From contig NZ_CP017603.1 in the NCBI RefSeq assembly GCF_001854185.1, positions 3,844,001 through 3,908,000 of the forward strand: a stretch of DNA of 64,000 nucleotides, read 5' to 3'. The notes under the pieces are model-generated. The model worked only from the letters and a program-made list of their open reading frames with translations, made no database searches and was not told where the DNA came from. Every line of letters starts with the position of its first letter. The stretch's first letter is position 1. Shown here piece after piece: positions 34,306 through 42,213 of this stretch. This DNA comes from Clostridium formicaceticum (GTDB lineage Bacteria > Bacillota > Clostridia > Peptostreptococcales > Natronincolaceae). The position numbers and the translations under genes were made by a program.

Positions 34306-35002
34306 GGCTTGTCCCCCTATTCTCTTCATAATTTACTTCAACTTTTTCAATATTGCCGTCTAAAATATAAAAAGTTCGATCGGCAAATGCTGCAATACTT
34401 CTATCATGGGTTACAATAATCAATGTTTGGTGATTTTTTTTAGCTAAGCTTAACATAAGTTGCAATACTTCCTGCGTAGTTTTCGAGTCCAAGTTACCCG
34501 TTGGTTCATCAGCGAAAACAATAGGAGGTTTGCTGACAAAAGCCCTTGCTATCCCTACCCGCTGCTGTTGTCCCCCACTCATCTGAGTAGGTTTGTGCTT
34601 AATGTATTTTTCCAGTCCGACAGCCTTAAGCATCATGAAAGCGGCCTTTTCTCGCACCTTTTTATTTACTCCCCTAAAGGTTAGTGGTAAGCTAACATTT
34701 TCCAATGCATTTAATGTAGGCATTAAATTATAGGACTGAAATATAAAACCTACATTTTTTTGTCTAAACTTTGTTAACTGTTTTTCGCTCATTTTTTCAA
34801 TAAACTTTCCATGAATTTTAATACTTCCCTTGGTTGGTTTTTCTAGCCCCGCCATCAGGTTTAAGAGGGTAGACTTTCCAGACCCAGAAGTCCCTAACAA
34901 ACAACAAATTTCTCCAGCTTTGATATCCATGGAGATATCATCTAGCGCTATCACTTTTTCATCTCCTATCCTAAATATTTTTCTAACATTTTTTATCTCC
35001 AT
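34295..35002 (-). CDS. MacB-like ABC transporter ATP-binding protein
   Basis: 235 residues, first gene of the three-gene operon. Walker A GTSGSGKST near residue 38, signature [15 protein letters not shown] near residue 142 and Walker [14 protein letters not shown]. It belongs to the LolD/MacB ATPase subfamily. The last 11 bases overlap the start of the CARDB-repeat gene. There is no two-component system nearby, unlike the BceAB class. Confidence 0.94.
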   Translation of the reverse strand: MEIKNVRKIFRIGDEKVIALDDISMDIKAGEICCLLGTSGSGKSTLLNLMAGLEKPTKGSIKIHGKFIEKMSEKQLTKFRQKNVGFIFQSYNLMPTLNALENVSLPLTFRGVNKKVREKAAFMMLKAVGLEKYIKHKPTQMSGGQQQRVGIARAFVSKPPIVFADEPTGNLDSKTTQEVLQLMLSLAKKNHQTLIIVTHDRSIAAFADRTFYILDGNIEKVEVNYEENRGTSHEV

Positions 35003-35105
35003 TGCATAGGTAATATGTATCCCCCCAATCCAAAATTTTATTGATATGGAAAAAAAGGCCAGTACTAACTACTTATTAGACGATTTTTGCCGAAAAAAGT
35101 TTCAT

Positions 35106-35143
35106 AAAAATCCCCACGAAATTTAAGTTTCATGGGGATTTTT
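35106..35143. terminator. Bidirectional terminator
   Basis: AAAAATCCCCACGAAA pairs with TTTCATGGGGATTTTT with one small mismatch. It lies directly after the nitroreductase gene (-). Confidence 0.85.
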
Positions 35144-35148
35144 ATAGG

Positions 35149-35676
35149 TTAATTTTTTTTGTATTTATTTGTAAAAACTTTTTCATACAACAAGTCTTTT
35201 TCCTGGTAGAGAGACTTTTCTTCGTCAGGATAACCTATGGCTATAATAGATTCAACCCTCATTTCCTCGGGAATATCCAGCGTCTTTTTAACATAGGATT
35301 CTGCTGCAATTTCTGCACTATGTTGTCTTTCTCTTATCTGAATCCAACATGAACCTAAACCCATAGTCTCTGCCATGACTTGAATCAAAATAGATGCAAT
35401 GGAAGTATCCTCCACCCAAACATCACTTTTCCTCTCATCTCCCAAAACTACAATAGCCAAAGGAGCATCCTTTAAAAAAGAAGCACCATGCTCTTTTGCT
35501 TTAGAAAGATCTGCTATCAACTTCTCATCCGTTACCACAATAAACTCCCAAGGTCGAATACTCCTAGAAGATGGAGCTAATAAAGCTGCCTTTATCAACG
35601 CATCAATTTTTTCTTGTTCTACTTTTGCTTCCTCAAACTTGCGAATACTTCTTCTTTTCTTTAATAAATCTAACAT
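35149..35676 (-). CDS. Nitroreductase-family FMN oxidoreductase
   Basis: 175 residues from ATG 35676 (MLDLLKKRRSIRKFEEAKV), which follows AAAGGAGGCAGG; an earlier in-frame start would include the ribosome site. The opening RRSIRKF, LAPSSRSIRPWEFIVV and IQVMAETMGLGSCWIQIRER are the flavin-binding landmarks of the nitroreductase family, and it ends with the usual EYESIIAIGYPDEEK-like region. It reduces nitro compounds, quinones or flavins with NAD(P)H. Single gene. Confidence 0.92.
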   Translation of the reverse strand: MLDLLKKRRSIRKFEEAKVEQEKIDALIKAALLAPSSRSIRPWEFIVVTDEKLIADLSKAKEHGASFLKDAPLAIVVLGDERKSDVWVEDTSIASILIQVMAETMGLGSCWIQIRERQHSAEIAAESYVKKTLDIPEEMRVESIIAIGYPDEEKSLYQEKDLLYEKVFTNKYKKN

Positions 35677-35816
35677 CTCCTGCCTCCTTTGAAAATTTGT
35701 CATTATTTATTATTATAGCATAAATGCTATTTTTACTACCTCAGATAAGCACGAAACAAGGAGAATACATGATCTACTATAATGATATCAAAAGCACATC
35801 TTTAACACTTTTAAAA

Positions 35817-36800
35817 CTATAAGACCCAATTAAACAAAAATCCCACCAATACAATTCCAATCCCCGTAATACTCACGAAAATACCAATCAATTTTGGCTT
35901 TATTACCTTTTTTAACAGAATAATAGAGGGTAAGGATAAAGCTACAACAGACATCATAAAGGCCAGTGCTGTACCAACCCCTACTCCTTTATTAATCAAT
36001 GCTTCCGCAATAGGTATAGTACCAACGGCATTAGAATATAAGGGAATTCCAAATAATACCCCTACGAAAACTGCTAAAGGATTGTTGGGTCCTGCATATT
36101 TAGCTAACAAATCTTCTGGTGCCCATCCATGGATCAATGCCCCAATGCCAATCCCTATAACAACATATATCCAAATATCCCTTACAATATCCACCACACT
36201 ATCCTTAGCGTGAATAAGTCGTTGCTTTCTTGTCATTTCCGTTGCTGCTGTCTCACCTATTTTTATGTTAAAAACATATTCTTCCACTAGGTGATATAGG
36301 TTAAATTTCTCTATGATTAATCCAGTAATAATTCCAATAGCCATGCCCGCCAAGGTATATAAAATAGCTATTTTAGGACCAAAACTAACAAATAGATATC
36401 CTAAAGCAATTTCATTGACAATAGGAGAAGTTACTAAAAAGGTGAAGGTAACGCCTAATGGAATCCCTGCCTCCACAAAACCAATAAAGATAGGTACAGT
36501 GGAGCAGGAACAAAAAGGTGAAACCACTCCCAACATAGAAGCAATCACATATGCCCAAATCCCATGAAACTTCGCCAACATTGCCTTCACCTTTTCTGGG
36601 GGAAAATAGCTACGGATATAGGTTATGATAAAAATCATGAAGCTAAGTAAAAATATTATTTTTACAGTATCATAGATAAAAAAATGAACTGCATCATAAA
36701 AAGTATCTCCTGTCCAGATATCAAAACCAAGAAGCTGTAAAATCCAGTGAATAAATCGTACTACATAGGGTGCAACTAGATGGCCAAATCTTTCAAACAT
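35817..36800 (-). CDS. ArsP/UPF0718-type permease
   Basis: 327 residues with about eight membrane helices. The family motif CSCSTVPIFIGFVEAGIPLG near residue 100 carries the vicinal Cys residues, and a second repeat-like region ends PLYSNAVGTIPIAEALINKG. ArsP members export trivalent organoarsenicals; related permeases have other or unknown substrates, so the arsenic role is an inference. It lies 18 bases downstream of an ArsR gene on the same strand and both are probably controlled by that regulator through the palindrome at 37159-37194. Confidence 0.86.
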   Translation of the reverse strand: MFERFGHLVAPYVVRFIHWILQLLGFDIWTGDTFYDAVHFFIYDTVKIIFLLSFMIFIITYIRSYFPPEKVKAMLAKFHGIWAYVIASMLGVVSPFCSCSTVPIFIGFVEAGIPLGVTFTFLVTSPIVNEIALGYLFVSFGPKIAILYTLAGMAIGIITGLIIEKFNLYHLVEEYVFNIKIGETAATEMTRKQRLIHAKDSVVDIVRDIWIYVVIGIGIGALIHGWAPEDLLAKYAGPNNPLAVFVGVLFGIPLYSNAVGTIPIAEALINKGVGVGTALAFMMSVVALSLPSIILLKKVIKPKLIGIFVSITGIGIVLVGFLFNWVL

Positions 36801-36818
36801 AGTAAAACCTCCTTAACT

Positions 36819-37133
36819 TTATAATAGATGTGATAAAGATTCTTCAAGTTGTTTTTGTAAAATTAACTTTACCTTTTGTAATATCTCATATATTTCTAAA
36901 TAATTCACCCTGTAAAACACCATTAATCCTTCTTTTCTACTACTTAAAATCCCTTGATCTTTTAAAATTTTCAGATGCTGTGAAACATTTGATTGCTCTA
37001 AATCCAACTTTTCATAGATTTCACAAACACAAAGCTCATTTTTATCCTTTAAAAGTTCTAATATTTCAAGTCTAGTTGGATGTGATAAGGACTTTAATAA
37101 GCTTGCGCAAAGCCGATAGTTCTGATTCGACAT
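36819..37133 (-). CDS. ArsR-family transcriptional repressor (1)
   Basis: 104 residues from ATG 37133, with AGAAGGTGA upstream; a GTG three codons earlier is possible. The winged helix reads LSHPTRLEILELLKDKNELCVCEIYEKLDLEQSNVSQHLKILKDQG. CVCE in the recognition region is the typical metal(loid)-sensing Cys pair of ArsR proteins. It is the first gene of the operon with the ArsP-like permease and probably represses itself through the upstream palindrome until arsenite, antimonite or a thiol-reactive ligand binds. Confidence 0.93.
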   Translation of the reverse strand: MSNQNYRLCASLLKSLSHPTRLEILELLKDKNELCVCEIYEKLDLEQSNVSQHLKILKDQGILSSRKEGLMVFYRVNYLEIYEILQKVKLILQKQLEESLSHLL

Positions 37134-37158
37134 CTTTTTCACCTTCTTTTCAATAAAT

Positions 37159-37194
37159 TATTATATTAGTTTTTTGTAATATACTAATATAATA
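37159..37194. promoter_or_regulatory. Palindromic operator upstream of arsR-permease
   Basis: A perfect 12-base inverted repeat, TATTATATTAGT and ACTAATATAATA, separated by 12 bases, 26 bases before the regulator start. AT-rich palindromes in this position are typical ArsR operators. Binding is inferred. Confidence 0.65.
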
Positions 37195-37380
37195 TACCTA
37201 AAAACATTTTTTGGCAATATATAAATTTAAGTAATTTGCGTTTCAATAAAATAAATTTGTAAAAACAATCCTCTTGACTTCTTCTATAGAACAACATCTT
37301 TTAAAACCGCACAAAATGCAGAAGTCCACGAAAACATATTTTGTTATAATATAAAAACAGTTATCTGTAATTCATCTTTT

Positions 37381-38073
37381 CTAAAAACCTAAGTAAAACA
37401 TATAAAACCCAATAAGCAGAATAACACCGCCCATCATATATTTTAACACGCTATTAAAAGTACCGTATCTATTGCTTGAAGTAATTTTTGTTACAAAACC
37501 AATTGACGTTCCTGCCGCTAAAACTAAAACACTATGACCTATGGAATATAATAATAAAAGTAGTATACCCCAAGAGATATTACCACTCTCCGCTACAATA
37601 GCAAGCAAAACTACCAATACAGGTGTTGCACATGGTGATGAAAATATTCCGCCTAATATGCCTGCAATCAAAGCCCCTATATAGCCCTTTTTAGCACTTT
37701 TGGTCATTAGATAAGTTGACGGTATGAAGTTGTAGATCTCCCATGTTTGAAGTGCCATCAATACCATTAAAACACCTAAAGCAATATACCACCCGGAACT
37801 AGAAGTTCCCACAAGCTGTCCTAACACAGAAGCAATTGTACCTAAAATAGTGAAGGTCACCGCCATACCGAGGGCAAAAACCAATGATAGTTTAAATGCT
37901 CTTTTTGTATCATTATTTCCACTTCCCCCTACATAACCGATAATCAGCGGAACACTTGTCAATGCACAAGGAGTAACAGAGGTTACAACACCTGCCAAGA
38001 GGGCAATCATAGGCGCAAGCCAAAAGCCCTCAGAAATAAGCTTTGATAAAGCCTCTAGCCATTGATTAATCAT
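37381..38073 (-). CDS. CcdA-type thiol-disulfide membrane transporter
   Basis: 230 residues with six membrane helices. The Cys-Pro signals VTSVTPCALTSVPLI near residue 32 and IFSSPCATPVLVVLL near residue 148 are the paired motifs of the CcdA/DsbD core, which passes reducing equivalents across the membrane. The gene overlaps the thioredoxin-like gene by four bases, so the two act together: electrons pass from cytoplasmic thioredoxin through CcdA to the exported partner. Its place beside ArsR and ArsP genes suggests a redox step in metalloid handling. Confidence 0.92.
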   Translation of the reverse strand: MINQWLEALSKLISEGFWLAPMIALLAGVVTSVTPCALTSVPLIIGYVGGSGNNDTKRAFKLSLVFALGMAVTFTILGTIASVLGQLVGTSSSGWYIALGVLMVLMALQTWEIYNFIPSTYLMTKSAKKGYIGALIAGILGGIFSSPCATPVLVVLLAIVAESGNISWGILLLLLYSIGHSVLVLAAGTSIGFVTKITSSNRYGTFNSVLKYMMGGVILLIGFYMFYLGF

Positions 38074-38609
38074 TCTACGCCCATCTCCTTTAATACAGCA
38101 AGTATCTGTTCCTTCGTCATGCCACCCTCATGTATAGTAAATACATGCTCATCCGTATCTTTCATAGAATACATTTGCATTTGTATTGCTTGTGGGTTTG
38201 ATGGTACATAAGGTTTGCCTTCCTTGCCCCAAAAAACTTGTGTTGGAATAACGCGAATAGGGTAATCCTCTACTAAAGCCTGGTACTTCCATACATCAAC
38301 AAACTTTATGATTGCTTTTCCACGAAGTTCTTCATTTAGTTCCTCCAAAACAGGTGCCATTTCTTTACAGGGAATACAAGCATCTGCACCAAAATCGATT
38401 ATAATGGGTAATCTATAAGATTTAAGTTCTTCAAGATTTAAATCATCGATCACATGTAAGGCAAAATCAGAATCTTCCTCAGATACTATGGAATTTTTAC
38501 CAGCATTTTTTAAAAACCATATTCCTCCAATGATCATAAGTATAAGTGTAGGTATGAGTATTTTGACAGCTAAACCTTTAGAGGGGGTTGTTTTATAATT
38601 TTCATTCAT
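38070..38609 (-). CDS. Membrane-anchored thioredoxin-like protein
   Basis: 179 residues. An N-terminal anchor (AVKILIPTLILMIIGGIWFL) is followed by a thioredoxin fold whose active site is ADACIPCKEMAPVLEEL (CxxC as C-I-P-C). RVIPTQVFWGKEGKPYVP gives the cis-Pro. The fold therefore faces outward and is probably kept reduced by the CcdA-type protein that follows. The last residues GGMTKEQILAVLKEMG match similar clostridial arsenic-cluster proteins. Confidence 0.91.
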   Translation of the reverse strand: MNENYKTTPSKGLAVKILIPTLILMIIGGIWFLKNAGKNSIVSEEDSDFALHVIDDLNLEELKSYRLPIIIDFGADACIPCKEMAPVLEELNEELRGKAIIKFVDVWKYQALVEDYPIRVIPTQVFWGKEGKPYVPSNPQAIQMQMYSMKDTDEHVFTIHEGGMTKEQILAVLKEMGVE

Positions 38610-38719
38610 AATCAGTTTCCTCCTTGATAAATCAATAATTATTATTTTATATATTTATTTTATAATATTATCATATTCTACCTAAATTTACCACATGTAA
38701 AATAACCCTGACAACAAAC

Positions 38720-38764
38720 AAAATAAGCCCTCCCATAATTTTATGAGAAGGGCTTATTTTTTAT
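38720..38764. terminator. Bidirectional terminator
   Basis: AATAAGCCCT pairs with AGGGCTTATT around CCATAATTTTATGAGA-like bases, followed by T6 on the plus strand and T-rich sequence on the minus strand. It separates the ArsR gene at 39088 from the thioredoxin gene. Confidence 0.82.
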
Positions 38765-38835
38765 ATCCTTTATATGATAATTCTATGCGCTTTTAAATTT
38801 CTTCCACATGACTTGCCTAAGATGCCTTTTTCTAT

Positions 38836-39010
38836 CTAAAAGAATATATAACCCACTAAGCCAGATATTACAATAATTACAGCTGGACTAACCTTAAAAA
38901 ATGCTATAGCCACCAATGCTCTTATCCCAATAGAAATATTTTTTACATCTAAGCCAGTTTGCATAAAAAATTGAAGCCCAAACCCAATAATTAGCCGCTC
39001 TACAAAATCT
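38836..39010 (-). pseudogene. Chromate transporter (ChrA) C-terminal relic
   Basis: On the minus strand the bases translate to FVERLIIGFGLQFFMQTGLD, then VKNISIGIRALVAIAFFKVS and PAVIIVISGLVGYIFF before a stop. This looks like the last part of a ChrA-type transporter half. A stop lies directly upstream and no start or other domains remain. It lies downstream of an ArsR gene, which may once have controlled it. Confidence 0.4.
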
Positions 39011-39087
39011 AATCAAATATAACCATTGCTGTCTATTTGAATAGTTTTTGCCCAAAGAGTTTTCTCTCTTTGGTGGAAGTACAATTT

Positions 39088-39432
39088 TTACTTTTTTAAA
39101 GATTCACAAGTAAACCCATCCTCTTTATATTTCATTAACTTTTCGATATCCTTCAAAAACTTATTGTTTTGATCCATTTTTTCATTCATAAAATCATAAA
39201 GCAGCTTGTTTTCCTCAATAAATTGTGGATTAATTCGATAGTAAATCCACTGAGCTTTCTTCTCAAAAAAAATAATATTTTTAGTTTTCAGCTTATTTAA
39301 GTGCCTTGATACATTAGACTGCGTTGTCTCTAGTATTACTTCAATCTCACAGACACATAATTCGCCTTTTCTTAATAAATTTAATATCCTCAGTCTATTT
39401 TCGTCCCCCAGTGTTTTGAACAAACTATCCAT
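39088..39432 (-). CDS. ArsR-family transcriptional repressor (2)
   Basis: 114 residues. LFKTLGDENRLRILNLLRKGELCVCEIEVILETTQSNVSRHLNKLK is the winged helix, again with CVCE, and a charged C-terminal tail (EEKMDQNNKFLKDIEKLMKYKEDGFTCESLKK-like) adds a late Cys that may join the metalloid site. AGGTGGTGAAAAA precedes the ATG. It stands upstream of the decayed ChrA relic and the thioredoxin-CcdA pair, but a terminator separates it from them. Confidence 0.92.
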   Translation of the reverse strand: MDSLFKTLGDENRLRILNLLRKGELCVCEIEVILETTQSNVSRHLNKLKTKNIIFFEKKAQWIYYRINPQFIEENKLLYDFMNEKMDQNNKFLKDIEKLMKYKEDGFTCESLKK

Positions 39433-39539
39433 TTTTTCACCACCTAAAACCTATTTCTCTTGACTTATATAAAAGCTACTGGATTAAGAAATTTTCTTCC
39501 ATTGTTGCACTTAGAACTATTTTGCCTTCTTAAGCATAT

Positions 39540-40739
39540 TTATGGACAAGCAATGATTTGTCTGGCCCAAAGACACTCAGCACAGGAAGGACTGTTTCCC
39601 CAGCAATCCATCTCATTACTCTCTGTATAGTTGCATCCGTCTAAAGATCTGCAGTCAGTACAAGAAGGGAAATGGTTTTCATTTACAGCTCTTCTAAAAT
39701 TCACATATCCAGAATCCATCCATATTTCTTGAAGCTTTTTTTCATTGACATTACCCAAATAACAGGCATACATATTTTTTTTTCTCCCATAGATATAACA
39801 ATGATAGGTATGCATCAAAGCATAACAAGGGCTAACATTGCCTAGGTAATTGATGCATAAGGATTTATCCTTTACAAACTTACAGTTTCGTTCTGTTCTT
39901 AGCTTCATATTGGACATCTGCGCCTTGATGGTGGTTAATAGGGATTGACTTCCAAACATACGACCAGTATCATCCATGTCGTAAACGATTTCATCCTTCA
40001 TTGATTCGTGATAAGGTATCAAATTGCTTACAATAATCTGATTCGCTCTAAGATCATAAGCCATGCGGATTAACTTGGGTAGTTGGGCATAATTTTTTTT
40101 CATGGCTACAAACTCGATTCCTAGCTCTGGCTTTTTGGTTTTTCTTTCCTGTTTCATAGTCTGCAAATTTTTGATATTTTTAGAAACACTCTGAAAGTCA
40201 GCCCCTAGTCGGATTTCATTATACGCTTCTTCTTCAGGACTATCTAGGGAAGTAAAAAGAATATCCAATTCTAGATCAATTAATTGTCGAATATTTTCTT
40301 CCTGTAGATAAGAACCATTAGAAATCATTTCTACCTTTAGACCTAATTCCTTCACTGCCTTTATCATATCAAAAATCCTTGGATGCATCATAGGTTCACC
40401 AAAACCGCCGAAATGAACAGACGCCAAATCCGGCAACTCTTTGAGATTTTTTAATATATTTTCAAAGGTCTCCCATTCCATATGTAATAAACAATCTTGC
40501 CAAGAACTGCGAATACAAGTAATACAATCAAAATTACATTTAGTAGTAACCTCAATATAGATTCTCTTTATATCTGGTAGTAAGGGAATTAGTCGATAGC
40601 CACCTTCCGTCTCAACGAATATAGCTTCTTGCTTCCCTTCTAAAGCTACAGGCAACTTCACACTCCCATCCTTAGCAATCTGAATCTTTTTTCCTGCTGC
40701 AAAAATCTCCGTTCCTAAGGCTTTAAACTGTTTTTTCAT
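39540..40739 (-). CDS. Radical SAM/SPASM protein, tungsten-oxidoreductase maturase type
   Basis: 399 residues. An N-terminal region of about 60 residues (LPVALEGKQEAIFVETEGGY) precedes the radical SAM core with CNFDCITC (CX3CX2C) near residue 68, HFGGFGEPMMHP, and EMISNGSYL. The C-terminal SPASM region holds many Cys residues: CINYLGNVSPCYALMHTYHC, then CTDCRSLDGC and CAECLWARQ. The layout fits the maturase associated with tungsten-dependent aldehyde:ferredoxin oxidoreductases. No such oxidoreductase lies in the window, so the target is elsewhere or differs. GGGGGAGATAGG precedes the ATG. Confidence 0.82.
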   Translation of the reverse strand: MKKQFKALGTEIFAAGKKIQIAKDGSVKLPVALEGKQEAIFVETEGGYRLIPLLPDIKRIYIEVTTKCNFDCITCIRSSWQDCLLHMEWETFENILKNLKELPDLASVHFGGFGEPMMHPRIFDMIKAVKELGLKVEMISNGSYLQEENIRQLIDLELDILFTSLDSPEEEAYNEIRLGADFQSVSKNIKNLQTMKQERKTKKPELGIEFVAMKKNYAQLPKLIRMAYDLRANQIIVSNLIPYHESMKDEIVYDMDDTGRMFGSQSLLTTIKAQMSNMKLRTERNCKFVKDKSLCINYLGNVSPCYALMHTYHCYIYGRKKNMYACYLGNVNEKKLQEIWMDSGYVNFRRAVNENHFPSCTDCRSLDGCNYTESNEMDCWGNSPSCAECLWARQIIACP

Positions 40740-40830
40740 CCTATCTCCCCCATATATGATTATATTTAATTATACTCATATATTATGCTTAAATACAATT
40801 TTTGTCAATAATTTCCCTGTTTTTCCCTAT

Positions 40831-41002
40831 TTAGTACTTAAGACATCTATATCTTTCTTCAGAAGCATCCGTGATAATTTCCTTCCCTAGCTTAATAATT
40901 TGTCTCACTTTATCATCCCGAATACTTGGGAGGCTATATCAGTAAGGACGGCATTCAACGCTTCAATGTTACTATGAATATCGGATATGACAGCTATTCT
41001 CG
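40831..41002 (-). pseudogene. Metallophosphoesterase relic
   Basis: After AAAGGAGTGAAAAG the frame reads ACG AGA ATA GCT and continues TRIAVISDIHSNIEALNAVL, the N-terminus of a YfcE-like phosphoesterase with its DxH motif. The start has become ACG. About 25 codons on, the homology breaks and a second frame continues IIKLGKEIITDASEERYRCL to a stop at 40831, so most of the gene was deleted. Confidence 0.5.
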
Positions 41003-41272
41003 TCTTTTCACTCCTTTAATCATAAAACAAATTTCTTGCTTGGCTTATTCACCTTCATCTTTTTAATTATTTTACCACTGTTTTAAAGCTTGTGCTTCAC
41101 TAATATTTTTGTCTTTATAATATTCCTAAAAAAACTTAATTACTTGAGTTGTACAATTATTTAATGTACTTTAATTTTATACTTCATATCCTAGTATTTG
41201 CATCATACTTTCCACCTGCTATAGTTTTTCTCTATAATTTTCTTTGTAGATAGCTAAACATCTTTTTATATT
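41003..41272. other. AT-rich gap
   Basis: No coding sequence is seen. It contains several A/T runs and the short region directly after the chimeric ORF at 41273, whose lost 3' end was probably deleted here. Confidence 0.4.
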
Positions 41273-41896
41273 TTACTGCCCTTGCAGAAGTTTCGATGCA
41301 AATGCCATACAAGTTCCTTCCCCACACTTCTTACAGTTTAATTTTGGTAAATTTTTATAAACATCGATTATCTTTGGTTGCTCACGCATTTCATGCAAAG
41401 GGTCTATTTCATCTTTCTTTTCATAAGTGTCATTCACTAAAGTCTTTACTAAATCCATAATTTCATAAGCTTCTGATTCATTAATAATCTTGGCTACTGC
41501 TAGCTTTTCTGGAAAAAGTGTGATAATCCTAAATTCCTTCTTAAAAGTTAAGCTTCCAGCATTTTTATTATAGGTAGCATTGTTTAAGATAGCATTTATG
41601 TAAGGAAATATTTCCGAAACATCCCTTGAAAATTTAGCTTTAAATTGCATCTTTCCTGCATCTGTTGTACAGGGTTTTATAAAATTCATTTTTACTTCTT
41701 CTTTAGGATTATAAAAATTAAAAAAATTAGCAATGGCTTTTCTTGTGTCATATACTAGCCCATCAGCCTCCATTGCCCGTTCATAGGCTCCCCTTCCTGC
41801 AGTAGCACCATTGTTTAGCATAAAATCATACACGGCATCTAACACTTGCTTTGGTTTTGGATAAGAAGTAGCCGCATTATCTAAATACACTACCAT
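41273..41896 (-). CDS. Chimeric ORF: cysteine desulfurase N-terminus joined to an Fe-S protein fragment
   Basis: 207 residues in one open frame but of two origins. Residues 1-66 (VYLDNAATSYPKPKQVLDAV to IANFFNFY) are the N-terminus of a cysteine desulfurase-type class V aminotransferase, lacking the PLP Lys and all later parts. From about residue 70 (MNFIKPCTTDAGKMQFKA) it is a second protein that resembles an Fe-S domain protein; its Cys motif NCKKCGEGTCMAFASKLLQGQ is cut off at the stop before the rest of the cluster ligands. A deletion fused two genes and a second event removed the end. The product is unlikely to act as a desulfurase. Confidence 0.7.
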   Translation of the reverse strand: MVVYLDNAATSYPKPKQVLDAVYDFMLNNGATAGRGAYERAMEADGLVYDTRKAIANFFNFYNPKEEVKMNFIKPCTTDAGKMQFKAKFSRDVSEIFPYINAILNNATYNKNAGSLTFKKEFRIITLFPEKLAVAKIINESEAYEIMDLVKTLVNDTYEKKDEIDPLHEMREQPKIIDVYKNLPKLNCKKCGEGTCMAFASKLLQGQ

Positions 41897-42113
41897 TTAA
41901 ATCCCCCTTTTAAAACAAAAGTTTTATTGAGATTATTTCACCTAAATTTTTATGAGATCTAGATAGAACCCATATAACTTGCATATATCTTGTAACTTAA
42001 TCAATATATAATTATATTTTTATTATTTTATATTATTATAATAGCTCTATATCTACCATAAGTCAATAGGTATAGAAGCAACTCTTGTTTGTATTTAAAT
42101 AGGATATACCTTC

Positions 42114-42154
42114 TAAAAAACCTAGCCTTAATGCATTACACATTAAGACTAGGC
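42114..42154 (-). terminator. Terminator of the chemoreceptor gene
   Basis: CCTAG..TTAATG pairs with CATTAAG.CTAGG; T6 follows on the minus strand. It lies 60 bases after the chemoreceptor stop. The gap from 41897 to 42113 is AT-rich and empty. Confidence 0.75.
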
Positions 42155-42213
42155 TTAAGAATGCTTTTTTACATCATACTTATATTGAAGAAACACTTAT
42201 ATTTTTCAACTAT

